Positions 56,540-64,000 of a DNA stretch of 64,000 nt are shown in pieces (position 1 is the first letter of the stretch; each line of letters opens with the position of its first letter). The stretch covers positions 1 through 64,000 of the forward strand of contig JABZFM010000005.1 in NCBI GenBank assembly GCA_014237465.1, in the 5' to 3' direction. The notes under the pieces were generated by a model. It worked only from the letters and a program-made list of their open reading frames with translations, did no database searches and had not been told where the DNA came from. This stretch comes from Desulfobacteraceae bacterium. Its GTDB lineage: Bacteria > Desulfobacterota > Desulfobacteria > Desulfobacterales > Desulfosalsimonadaceae. Made by a program: the position numbers and the translations under genes.

Positions 56540-57469
56540 TTATTCAGCTTTCTGAAAAAGATCCGTGCTGATATACCGTTCCCCGGTACTCGGCAGTATG
56601 ACCACAATATTTTTATTTTCTGTTTCCGGTCTTTTCCCAACCTTTAAGGCGGCTGCCACGGCCGCACCAGAGGAAATACCGCACAGCAGACCCTCTTTTT
56701 TAGCCAGCATCCGTGCGGTCTCAAATGCTTCATCGTTTGTTACGGTTACCACTTCATCAATGGCCGATCGATCCAGTACATCCGGAACAAAGCCGGCCCC
56801 GATGCCCTGAATTTTATGAGGCCCCGACTTGCCGCCGGATAAAACCGGAGAATCCGCCGGTTCCACTGCAATTGCTTTAAAAGATGTTTTTCGTTCCTTT
56901 ATTACCTGCGAAACACCGGTAATCGTTCCCCCGGTCCCAACACCGGAAATAAATATATCCACCCGACCTTCTGTGTCGCGCCAGATTTCCTCTGCCGTGG
57001 TTATTCTGTGAACGGCCGGGTTGGCAGGATTTTTAAACTGATCGGGCATAAACGCATTCCGTCTTGCCGTAACAATTTCCTCAGCCTTTGCAATAGCCCC
57101 TTTCACGCCATCCACTCCCGGAGTCAATATGAGTTCCGCTCCAAAATGAACGAGTAATTTCCGCCGCTCCATGCTCATGGTTTCCGGCATGGTCAGGCAC
57201 AACCGATACCCTTTTACCGCGCACACAAAAGCCAATGCAATCCCTGTGTTGCCACTGGTGGGTTCCACAACAACAGATTCCGGACCAATTTTTCCGTCTT
57301 TTTCTGCCGCTTCAATCATCGACGCGGCAATTCGGTCCTTCACACTGCCCAATGGGTTAAAATATTCCAGTTTTGCAAAGATGTTCGCCTTCAATCCCTC
57401 TCCCAGGCGATTCAAACGAACCATTGGGGTTGAGCCAATGGTATACTGTATATTGTTATAAAATTTCAT
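56540..57469 (-). CDS. cysK: Cysteine synthase A
   Basis: 309 aa from the ATG at 57469 (AAAGGGG nine bases upstream; the longer frame is rejected). PLP enzyme that joins O-acetylserine and sulfide to give cysteine. PLP lysine in [12 protein letters not shown] (about Lys43), phosphate loop [22 protein letters not shown], and [10 protein letters not shown] near the end. Next to epsC, the supplier of O-acetylserine. A small hairpin with T-run after epsC may reduce read-through between the two. Confidence 0.96.
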   Translation of the reverse strand: MKFYNNIQYTIGSTPMVRLNRLGEGLKANIFAKLEYFNPLGSVKDRIAASMIEAAEKDGKIGPESVVVEPTSGNTGIALAFVCAVKGYRLCLTMPETMSMERRKLLVHFGAELILTPGVDGVKGAIAKAEEIVTARRNAFMPDQFKNPANPAVHRITTAEEIWRDTEGRVDIFISGVGTGGTITGVSQVIKERKTSFKAIAVEPADSPVLSGGKSGPHKIQGIGAGFVPDVLDRSAIDEVVTVTNDEAFETARMLAKKEGLLCGISSGAAVAAALKVGKRPETENKNIVVILPSTGERYISTDLFQKAE

Positions 57470-57548
57470 GATGCGTCCCCTTTCAAGTTTAAAATAACCG
57501 CCACTGGAAAAACAGGTACCAATCAAAAACAATTAACGGGGGGAGTAA

Positions 57549-57578
57549 AAAAAATTATCTTACCTGAATTTTACAGGT
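57549..57578 (-). terminator. Small hairpin with T-run between epsC and cysK
   Basis: Minus strand ACCTGTAAAATTCAGGT (57578-57562), then AAGATAATTTTTTTT. Almost the same hairpin follows the PFOR stop (16295-16279, ACCTGCAAAATTCAGGT). It may be a weak terminator or a conserved 3'-end element. Confidence 0.4.
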
Positions 57579-57579
57579 C

Positions 57580-58539
57580 TTAATTTTTTTTCCGATAAAT
57601 CAGATGGGGCGACTCAATCAGCACCTGGGTATCCGGCGGGAGCGATTCTGTGATCCAGACATTTCCGCCGATCACCGAGCGGGCCCCGATCACCGTGTTC
57701 CCGCCGAGTATGGTGGCGCCGGAATAAATAATCACCTCATCTTCAATGGTCGGGTGACGTTTCCGGCCTTTCATTTCTTCGATCTTTCCTTTCGGCACTG
57801 ATAAAGCGCCGATGGTCACCCCCTGATAAATTCTTACGTTTTTACCGATTTCCGCGGTTTCGCCAATCACCACACCGGTCCCGTGATCAATGACAAACCG
57901 CTCATCAATTTCCGCACCCGGATGAATATCAATCCCGGTTTCCCCATGCACATACTCGGACATCATCCGTGGAAGCAAAGGCACCCCCAGATGATATAAC
58001 AAATGGGCAATTCGATATACGGTTACAGCAAACACACCGGGATAACTGAATATAATTTCATCATAGCTTTTCGCTGCAGGGTCTCCCTCGGAAACAGCCA
58101 GGATATCCGTGGCCAGCTTGCGCTGAAGTTCCGGAATGGATTCCAGTAATGCCAGCGCGTTTTCATATCCCCGTTCCGTGCACTCTGTGCATTCCAGATT
58201 AAATTTAAAGCAGTCATGACGAATACTGCTTGAAATCTGCTCAGACAGCATATCAAACAGCTCGGCGACTGTTTGTCCGACATAATACCGCAGATTGACC
58301 GGATCAATCTTTTCATCGTTAAAATATCCCGGGAACAGCACCGCCCGCAGTTTATGCAGAATTTCAATGACCGCTGTTTTGGACGGGAGCTGTTCATAAT
58401 CGATATGGGTATTGCATTTATCATCATTGCATTCATCGATAATCCGGTCCACAATCGCATGCAAACGCGCCCGATGTTTTGTGTAAGAAAAGGACTCGGT
58501 TCTACACGACATTTCATTATATTCTGTTTGATCATCCAT
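57580..58539 (-). CDS. epsC: Serine O-acetyltransferase (EpsC/SATase type)
   Basis: 319 aa. C-terminal left-handed beta helix of hexapeptide repeats (about 215-315: GIDIHPGAEIDERFVIDHGTG, VVIGETAEIGKNVRIYQGVT) with catalytic His in DHGTG, and the EpsC-type N-terminal helical domain. Makes O-acetylserine from serine and acetyl-CoA. Four cysteines cluster near residues 135-145 (HDCFKFNLECTECTERG), not part of the active site and of unknown meaning. Part of nifU-nifS-epsC-cysK. Confidence 0.92.
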   Translation of the reverse strand: MDDQTEYNEMSCRTESFSYTKHRARLHAIVDRIIDECNDDKCNTHIDYEQLPSKTAVIEILHKLRAVLFPGYFNDEKIDPVNLRYYVGQTVAELFDMLSEQISSSIRHDCFKFNLECTECTERGYENALALLESIPELQRKLATDILAVSEGDPAAKSYDEIIFSYPGVFAVTVYRIAHLLYHLGVPLLPRMMSEYVHGETGIDIHPGAEIDERFVIDHGTGVVIGETAEIGKNVRIYQGVTIGALSVPKGKIEEMKGRKRHPTIEDEVIIYSGATILGGNTVIGARSVIGGNVWITESLPPDTQVLIESPHLIYRKKN

Positions 58540-58610
58540 GCGTATTCTCTCCAGTGATGAAAAATTTCACTGATAATTATTTTATCAATTTTATATAGAA
58601 AAGCCAATTA

Positions 58611-59786
58611 TTACTGCAGATTGCAGGCCCCCTCTTTCCAGAAAGGAGACATTTTGCGCAGACGATCTATGATCTGCGGCAGATTTTCAACAACAAACTC
58701 CACTTCTTTTTCGGTATTATACGTACTTAAGCTGAACCGGATGGATCCATGGGCCGCGGTAAACGGAACCCCCATGGCACGCATCACATGGGACGGTTCC
58801 AGGGAACCGGAAGTACATGCGGAACCCGAAGATGCACAGATCCCGAGCTGGTCCATCATTAAAAGAATGGCCTCCCCTTCTATGTACTCGAAGCTGATAT
58901 TGGATGTATTCGGCAACCTTTCATCTTTCTTCCCGTTTAACAGGGCCTTCGGAATATTTTGCAGCAGGCCGCTTTCCAACCGGTCCCGCATGGCCCGAAC
59001 ACGGGAATTCATCTCTTCAAGATGATTGTTTGCCAGCTCACCGGCACGTCCCAGGCCTATTATTGACGCGACATTTTCCGTTCCACCGCGCCGGTTTTTT
59101 TCCTGATGGCCCCCGATCATAAAAGGAGAAAACTTGGTTCCCTTTTTTACATATAACGCACCGATGCCCTTGGGTGCATGAATCTTATGCCCGGAAATCG
59201 ACAGCATATCCAGTCCGGTCTGTTTCACATCCACCGGTAATTTCCCGACTGCCTGAACCGCGTCTGAATGAAATACGATCCCCTTGTTCCTGAGCTTTTC
59301 CGCGATTTCGTTAATAGGGAAAATAACGCCGCTTTCATTATTCGCCCACATAACACTGACGATGGCTGTATCTTCTGAAAGGTGACTGTACAGGTAGCCC
59401 AGGTCCAGAACCCCCTCTTTGTCAACCGGCACCCAGGTAACCCGGTACCCGTTTTTGGCGAGATATTCATACATATTTTTAATCGCCGGATGCTCCACCC
59501 GGGTGGTAATAATATGCTTTTTTTCCGGATTTGACCGGATTGCGGCATTGATTGCCGTGCTGTCACTTTCCGTACCGCAACTGGTAAATATAATTTCACC
59601 CGGATCCGCATTGATCAGGGCAGCGACTTTTTCCCTGGCAGCGGCAATTTCACGCCCCACTGAACCGCCAAAAGAATGCATGCTCGATGCATTTCCATAA
59701 AAATCTTTTAAATACGGCAGCATGGCATCCAGAACTTCCGGAGCAACTCTTGTAGTGGCATTATTGTCCATGTAAATAATATCCAT
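58611..59786 (-). CDS. nifS: Cysteine desulfurase NifS
   Basis: 391 aa. PLP enzyme that removes sulfur from cysteine for iron-sulfur cluster assembly on NifU. DNNATTRVAPEVLDAM start, HVEHPAIKN-type His region, PLP Lys in SISGHKIHAPKGIG, and the active-site Cys in ASSGSACTSGSLEPSHVM. It starts right at the nifU stop. The NifS/NifU pair here lacks nitrogenase genes nearby and probably serves general cluster assembly, as in other anaerobes. Confidence 0.95.
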   Translation of the reverse strand: MDIIYMDNNATTRVAPEVLDAMLPYLKDFYGNASSMHSFGGSVGREIAAAREKVAALINADPGEIIFTSCGTESDSTAINAAIRSNPEKKHIITTRVEHPAIKNMYEYLAKNGYRVTWVPVDKEGVLDLGYLYSHLSEDTAIVSVMWANNESGVIFPINEIAEKLRNKGIVFHSDAVQAVGKLPVDVKQTGLDMLSISGHKIHAPKGIGALYVKKGTKFSPFMIGGHQEKNRRGGTENVASIIGLGRAGELANNHLEEMNSRVRAMRDRLESGLLQNIPKALLNGKKDERLPNTSNISFEYIEGEAILLMMDQLGICASSGSACTSGSLEPSHVMRAMGVPFTAAHGSIRFSLSTYNTEKEVEFVVENLPQIIDRLRKMSPFWKEGACNLQ

Positions 59787-60614
59787 TTATTTTACCTCCT
59801 CGACAATAAGGTCCGGCGTCACCATTTCCTGAAGCCTGATTTCAACATAATTTTTCAACGTCAACTGGGATGCTTTACATGTTGCACAGGTGCCGATGAG
59901 CTTGACCAGCACCCGGTTGCCGTCTACATCGATCAGCTCGATATTACCCCCGTCCTTTTGAAGCGCCGGCTTAATCTCACGTTCCAGGGTTTCTTCGATC
60001 AGCCGGATTTTCTGGATATTGGTTAATTCTTTTTTGATCGGAACCGCATCCGCGCCCCTGTTGTTTATGTCATCAATGATCTTTTGAATATTTTCATGAC
60101 AGTTCTCACATCCGCCGCCGGCTTTCACGTAGTTGGTCACTTCTTCGATGGTTTTTAAGTGGTTTTCAGTAACCGCCCGTTCAATATCTTTATCCGTCAC
60201 CCCGAAACATTCACAGACAATATTACCATCAATCACCTTTTCATCTTCGCCGCGGTAACAGTAAATCGCCTTTTCCAGCGCGTCACGGCCCAGAACAGAA
60301 CAGTGCATCTTTTCATTGGGCAGGCCCCCGAGATAATCCGCAATATCATCATTGGTTATTTTCTCAGCCTCTTCCACGGTTTTTCCAATCAACATTTCAG
60401 TCATCGCGGATGAAGACGCAATCGCACTGGCACAACCAAAGGTTTGAAATTTGGCTTCCTTGATTCTTTTATTTTCATCCAGCTTAAATGACAGTTTCAG
60501 CGCATCACCGCACGCCATGGATCCGACTTCCCCGACACCATCCGGATTTTCAACCTCTCCAACGTTTCTGGGGTTTATAAAGTGTTCTTTGACTTTATCT
60601 GTATATTCCCACAT
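59787..60614 (-). CDS. nifU: Fe-S cluster scaffold NifU, full three-domain form
   Basis: 275 aa. N-terminal IscU-like scaffold with three cysteines (MACGDALKL, FGCASAIASSS, MHCSVLG), a central 2Fe-2S Bfd-like domain (CECFGVTDKDIERAV...GGGCENC, about 132-172), and a C-terminal Nfu domain with CATCKASQLTLKN. It is the first gene of the sulfur operon. No IscR-type regulator is adjacent. Promoter candidates lie in the 250-base divergent gap. Confidence 0.96.
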   Translation of the reverse strand: MWEYTDKVKEHFINPRNVGEVENPDGVGEVGSMACGDALKLSFKLDENKRIKEAKFQTFGCASAIASSSAMTEMLIGKTVEEAEKITNDDIADYLGGLPNEKMHCSVLGRDALEKAIYCYRGEDEKVIDGNIVCECFGVTDKDIERAVTENHLKTIEEVTNYVKAGGGCENCHENIQKIIDDINNRGADAVPIKKELTNIQKIRLIEETLEREIKPALQKDGGNIELIDVDGNRVLVKLIGTCATCKASQLTLKNYVEIRLQEMVTPDLIVEEVK

Positions 60615-60864
60615 GACATGCTCCTATAATTCAGGTTAATTTCAATTCGGTTAGTTAATTTGAGTTTGTCCTATAATATTCTCATTATTTTTTAAAATTC
60701 AATCTTTTAGCAAAAAAAGAATTGGAATTCGGCGTATGGGAGTATGCTCATTGCTTGATATTTATAAATGACATTACCCGCATTTTATATTATGGTGATA
60801 TCACCACATCAAAAAATATTCGTTTATTCATTCAACCGCCCCATTTTAAAAAAGGAGACCCCTG

Positions 60865-61950
60865 ATGAATGACGCATCTTACGAAAAACTGGCAAAAGTT
60901 TTAGATACACTGCCCAATGGATTCCCGGCAACGGAAGACGGGATAGAAATCAAGTTGTTAAAGCGGATATTTGATCCGGATGATGCCGAACTGTTCTGTG
61001 ATTTGAAATTAACGTTTGAAACAGCCGATCAGATTGCGCAGCGAACCGGACGCCCTTTAGAAGGACTAGATGAACGATTGACCGTAATGATGGAAAAAGG
61101 CCAGCTTTTCGGGGTTGATATGGGCGGTATCAAAGTTTATAAAATGATGCCCTGGGCCTTTGGCATTTATGAATTCCAGCTGCCGCACATGGACCGGGAA
61201 CTGGCCGAAATGTGTGAGGAATACGGTAAAACGTATGGCGAACAGTTTTTTTCCAACCAGCCCCAGCTCATGCAGGTAATCCCCATCGAGTCTGAAATTG
61301 AAGACCAGCGGGAAGCCCTGCCATATGAAAAAGTGTCCAATATCATTGAAAACAGCCAATCGTTCATGTATTTTGACTGTATTTGTAAAAAAGAGAAAAA
61401 ACTGGTCGAGGAACCATGCGATAAGCCCATCCAGGTCTGTACGGCATACGCTCCCATTCCCGGCGTTTTTGACAACCATCCATACGGCACAACCATGACC
61501 CGGCAAGAGGCGTATGAGTTGCTGAAAAAAACGGAAGAAGCCGGGTTGGTCCATCTGACCTGGAATGTAAAAAACGGCCACTTTTTTATCTGCAATTGCT
61601 GCGGCTGCTGCTGTGGAGTATTAAGAGGAATCAACGACCTGGGCATTGATGCGTCAAAAGTGGTCAATTCCTATTATTTTGCTCAAATAGATCCGGACGA
61701 GTGTGTTGCCTGCGGCACCTGCGCGGATGAGCGATGCCAGGTGAACGCCATTGAAGAAGGAGATGACGCGTATCATGTAATTGTTGAAAAATGCATTGGA
61801 TGTGGTCTGTGCGTCACCACCTGCCCCAGTGAAGCCATCGAAATGGTGCGCAAACCGGAAGACCAGATCGAAGCACCGCCGGAAGATGAAATGGACTGGT
61901 ATGCGGTTCGCGGAAAAATGCGGGGGGTCGATTTCAGCGATTTTAATTAG
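60865..61950 (+). CDS. 4Fe-4S protein with N-terminal winged-helix-like region
   Basis: 361 aa. The first 100 residues resemble a helical/winged-helix segment (TFETADQIAQRTGRPLEGLDERLTVMMEKGQL). The middle has scattered cysteines (CICKKEKKL...CTAYAP) and an unusual run CNCCGCCCG at about 248-256. The C-terminus is a two-cluster ferredoxin (CVACGTCADERCQ and CIGCGLCVTTCP, about 277-325). Such proteins are typical of sulfate reducers, function unknown. It is divergent from nifU, with AAAAGGAG before the ATG; proximity to Fe-S assembly genes is suggestive. Confidence 0.8.
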   Translation: MNDASYEKLAKVLDTLPNGFPATEDGIEIKLLKRIFDPDDAELFCDLKLTFETADQIAQRTGRPLEGLDERLTVMMEKGQLFGVDMGGIKVYKMMPWAFGIYEFQLPHMDRELAEMCEEYGKTYGEQFFSNQPQLMQVIPIESEIEDQREALPYEKVSNIIENSQSFMYFDCICKKEKKLVEEPCDKPIQVCTAYAPIPGVFDNHPYGTTMTRQEAYELLKKTEEAGLVHLTWNVKNGHFFICNCCGCCCGVLRGINDLGIDASKVVNSYYFAQIDPDECVACGTCADERCQVNAIEEGDDAYHVIVEKCIGCGLCVTTCPSEAIEMVRKPEDQIEAPPEDEMDWYAVRGKMRGVDFSDFN

Positions 61951-61976
61951 GAGGCATCAATTTTAAAACGTTCTAA

Positions 61977-62029
61977 TTGATGGCAAAATCCAGAAATAGC
62001 TGTACTTTGACTTTTTACGAATCCATCAA
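61977..62029. repeat. Short derivative of the R1 repeat
   Basis: 53 bp: starts TTGATGGC and ends GACTTTTTACGAATCCATCAA, giving inverted TTGATGG/CCATCAA ends. It lacks the usual centre, as if internally deleted. Confidence 0.5.
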
Positions 62030-62093
62030 AATTCATTGTAAAATAACTTTATTTTGCCAGCGCATTTCGCAAAACCAAAACGCCTGTAGCCAT

Positions 62094-62465
62094 ATGATCA
62101 TGAGGGTTTTTATTCCCATATTTGTACTGCTGTTCATCATCCCGGTATGGGCCGCTGGTTCGGAAATAAATGCGGCTGTTTTTGCTGAATCAGCAGACCC
62201 GGAAACACCCCGCCCCAAAGCTGAAATCCGACCGGCAGAGGGAGTCAATATGGATGAATACCAGACACTGAACGCTATGTTAGTGAGGTCTGGCCGCAAC
62301 TCCGTCGGCGGTACAACGCTGCGGATAACCAGGACGAAAAAGCGCACGCTTTTTGGATCAGAGTCGATCCGCTTATATTCTTCTCAAGGTATTTCGTGTC
62401 CGAAAAAAACATTAATTTGCGAATACATCCTGACGAATTTTTTCATTCGTTCAAGGCTTTGCTGA
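62094..62465 (+). CDS. Doubtful small exported protein, possibly decayed
   Basis: The ATG at 62094 (or 62100) opens 123 codons with a credible signal peptide (FIPIFVLLFIIPVWAAGSE). After about residue 60 the composition becomes unlike a protein and the last 82 bases overlap the convergent metallo-hydrolase gene. No ribosome binding site. A shifted frame gives QLRRRYNAADNQDEKAHAFW, suggesting a frameshift in an older gene. Probably a broken gene. Confidence 0.3.
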   Translation: MIMRVFIPIFVLLFIIPVWAAGSEINAAVFAESADPETPRPKAEIRPAEGVNMDEYQTLNAMLVRSGRNSVGGTTLRITRTKKRTLFGSESIRLYSSQGISCPKKTLICEYILTNFFIRSRLC

Positions 62466-63241
62466 GCTTCATGTAAATCATAGCTGCCAAACCCGGGGCC
62501 CACACCCATATCAAAGCCTAATTTAATATCACAGGCATCACCGGTTAATAAAACCACACTTTCTTTTCCATTAACTAAAAAGCTAACATGCCCTTTTCTA
62601 TGCCCAGGCGTATGAACAGCCCAAAAAGAACCATCGCCAAAAATATCTGCGCAGCGACCCAGTGGTGGGAGATTTCGAGCAGAATCAAAATCTATCTCAT
62701 ATAAAGTCTCAACGCCTGCGAAATTATCCTGATAAAACAAAGGTCCGAAGCTATAATTTGGTTCATCTTTGCCGACCACCAGACGAATGTCTTTGGGAAG
62801 ATGCTGCATGCCGGAAATATGATCCATGTGCAAGTGTGTAAAAAAGACCCCTTTTAAATCAATACCTTTTTCTTTTATCTGTGTTCCAATATCCTGCCCC
62901 TTTTTCTGATAACTCTTAAGCGGCCAGAATAATTTACGCAAAAGGCCACGAATATTTCCATGTGGATTTTCCTGAAAAGATTGATCTAATCCAGCATCAA
63001 CAAGATAATCCCCGTGGATTGAATGGCGTATCAAGTAACAGTAAACAGGTACGGTTATTTTTTCTTTTTTCAATCCCTTCGCATTTGGATGTTTCATATT
63101 TAAAAAAAACATGTTTGATATATGAAGATGTCCTGTCTCAATTACTTCAATTGTAACATCCTGGGGATCCGATAAAATTTTATCCCAACTATTCATAGAC
63201 TGAGCTGGTAATGGGAATGTTCTTCTTTTAGGCGTATGCAT
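62384..63241 (-). CDS. Metallo-beta-lactamase-fold hydrolase, N-acyl-homoserine-lactonase-like
   Basis: 285 aa from the ATG at 63241 (GAGGTGG upstream; longer frame rejected). Zinc motif FTHLHMDHISG (HxHxDH), a later Asp in LLTGDACD, TPGHRKGHVSFLV, and a final His in FFGHE. The fold and spacing match the AttM/AiiA-type lactonase family, which opens lactone rings in quorum signals; other substrates are possible. No signal peptide. It stands alone, convergent with the decayed small gene. Confidence 0.8.
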   Translation of the reverse strand: MHTPKRRTFPLPAQSMNSWDKILSDPQDVTIEVIETGHLHISNMFFLNMKHPNAKGLKKEKITVPVYCYLIRHSIHGDYLVDAGLDQSFQENPHGNIRGLLRKLFWPLKSYQKKGQDIGTQIKEKGIDLKGVFFTHLHMDHISGMQHLPKDIRLVVGKDEPNYSFGPLFYQDNFAGVETLYEIDFDSARNLPPLGRCADIFGDGSFWAVHTPGHRKGHVSFLVNGKESVVLLTGDACDIKLGFDMGVGPGFGSYDLHEAQQSLERMKKFVRMYSQINVFFGHEIP

Positions 63242-63606
63242 TATAAATCCACCTCTCTTACTTGAATTAAGGGATATAATACCACTCACAGGACTCATAT
63301 GCGACATTTTTGCTTGATATTACATTTTCAATTGGGTCATTTCAAGCGCGATTAAGCCATAATTACAATTCGATTTCTAAGATAGTTCCTGTTTTGTATT
63401 TTTAAAACGAAATTAGAATGGATATGTTATTTAAATTATCGAATTATTAACATAAATTGTTTCTAATAACAATAGTATAAATTAGAATTTGAATAGGATG
63501 GGTGACGGCCACTGCCACATCTGTGATCTTTACATTTTAAAAAAAGATTTTATATTATTGTTATAAGCCTTTTTAAATGGGAAACCTTTGCCCAGGAGGG
63601 AAAACC

Positions 63607-63771
63607 ATGCCGACTTATGAATTTAATTGTGAAAAATGCCAAAAAAATTTCACTCTTAAAATGAAAATCGCAGAATATGAAAAGAAAAAATTCACCTGCC
63701 CGGAATGTAACAGCAATAAGGTCAAAAAGAAACTGACCGCTTTTCAGACCAAAACTTCCAGAAAAAGCTAA
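63607..63771 (+). CDS. Small FmdB-like zinc-ribbon protein
   Basis: 54 aa from the ATG at 63607, with AGGAGGG seven bases before; the longer frame is not supported. MPTYEFNCEKCQKNFTLKM and CPECNSNKVKKK give two CxxC knuckles. It lacks the Cys-rich tail of the 53215 paralogue. Function unknown; zinc binding presumed. The gap before it (63242-63606) is AT-rich without recognised features. Confidence 0.8.
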   Translation: MPTYEFNCEKCQKNFTLKMKIAEYEKKKFTCPECNSNKVKKKLTAFQTKTSRKS

Positions 63772-63807
63772 GTCCTGCTTCTAACAATTTTATTGGTTCA
63801 TTTTCTT

Positions 63808-63963
63808 TGATGGCTTCTTAACAAGTCTAATGTCTATTTTAGCTTTTGGGTTGCACTGCATTCTTCGTCTACATTTTTCCGCTGGGGGAGCAGGATGGCT
63901 ACGCCCCATTCCTCAAAATTTGTGCGATAAAATAAGAATGGTGGAGCTTTTTTCTGTCCATCC
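63808..63963. repeat. Interspersed palindromic repeat, family R1 (copy 3, degenerate)
   Basis: TGATGGCTTCTTAACAAG at the left and GCTTTTTTCTGTCCATCC at the right, with GGCTACGCCCCATTCCTCAA inside. It is longer than copies 1 and 2 because of extra bases in the centre. It lies shortly after the small zinc-ribbon gene. Confidence 0.6.
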
Positions 63964-64000
63964 GACTCTGACTTCGCTGGGGCCGACTCTTCTTGGGAAT

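Noticed and set aside
58023-58607. 194-aa frame overlapping epsC
   Set aside because: Same strand, shifted frame; epsC has full family motifs, this frame has none.
61066-61667. Two long antisense frames under the 4Fe-4S protein gene
   Set aside because: Antisense shadows of a clear ferredoxin-type coding sequence.

Overview
The window looks like a chromosomal segment of an anaerobic, probably sulfate-reducing Desulfobacterota bacterium (Desulfobacteraceae-like). The evidence is a single-chain pyruvate:ferredoxin oxidoreductase, an ADP/NDP-forming acyl-CoA synthetase, FmdB-type and CGGC-type small cysteine proteins, a full-length NifU/NifS pair, a TatT-type lipoprotein and several families of short palindromic interspersed repeats. 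The taxonomic call is inference. I saw no rRNA or tRNA gene and no CRISPR array.

Region by region: (1) 1-13.4 kb holds the 5' tip of an IS630-like transposase and then an envelope/export locus. On the minus strand this reads RND (HAE3/MMPL-type) transporter, LolA-like periplasmic protein, beta-barrel outer-membrane protein, 1381-aa lipoprotein with four exact-period 254-aa repeats, and TatT lipoprotein. A paralogous RND pump is transcribed divergently. Matching palindromic operators sit in the shared 315-bp gap, and both pumps carry a canonical EF-hand loop. (2) 13.4-16.3 kb is an accessory stretch: YkgJ-type and zinc-ribbon proteins, a type III restriction remnant, a VapBC-like toxin-antitoxin pair and palindromic repeats. 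(3) 16.3-23.1 kb holds PFOR and a kinase/sphingosine-1-phosphate-lyase pair. (4) 23.4-34.6 kb has small lipoproteins, rsmA, a lipase lipoprotein, a PreP-like M16 protease, a DUF2520 dehydrogenase, an orphan etfA and a hybrid histidine kinase. (5) 34.7-44.0 kb is one long minus-strand run: ffh, rpsP, khpA, rimM, trmD, SPOUT methyltransferase, rplS, rnhB, yraN, rsmI, NDP-forming acyl-CoA synthetase, phosphopantetheinyl transferase. (6) 44.2-48 kb has rlmN, a PP-loop protein, nth and nfo. (7) 48.2-51.1 kb has a seven-to-eight-bladed FG-GAP lipoprotein with a pore-former-like C-terminus, preceded by what I read as a c-di-GMP-I (GEMM-I) riboswitch with its terminator. (8) 51.3-56.5 kb contains small genes. 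(9) 56.5-62 kb is a sulfur cluster, nifU-nifS-epsC-cysK, with a divergent 4Fe-4S protein. (10) The end holds a lactonase-like metallo-beta-lactamase-fold enzyme, a small zinc ribbon and an interspersed repeat.

The most noteworthy signals are the export locus with its shared operators and calcium-loop theme, the riboswitch-controlled lipoprotein, the sphingosine-1-phosphate lyase next to a sugar kinase, the orphan and possibly leaderless etfA, and several MITE-like repeats, one of which is inserted between rimM and trmD with TA-flanked inverted ends. Start codons were moved inside several long reading frames where a ribosome binding site or a paralogue supports it.
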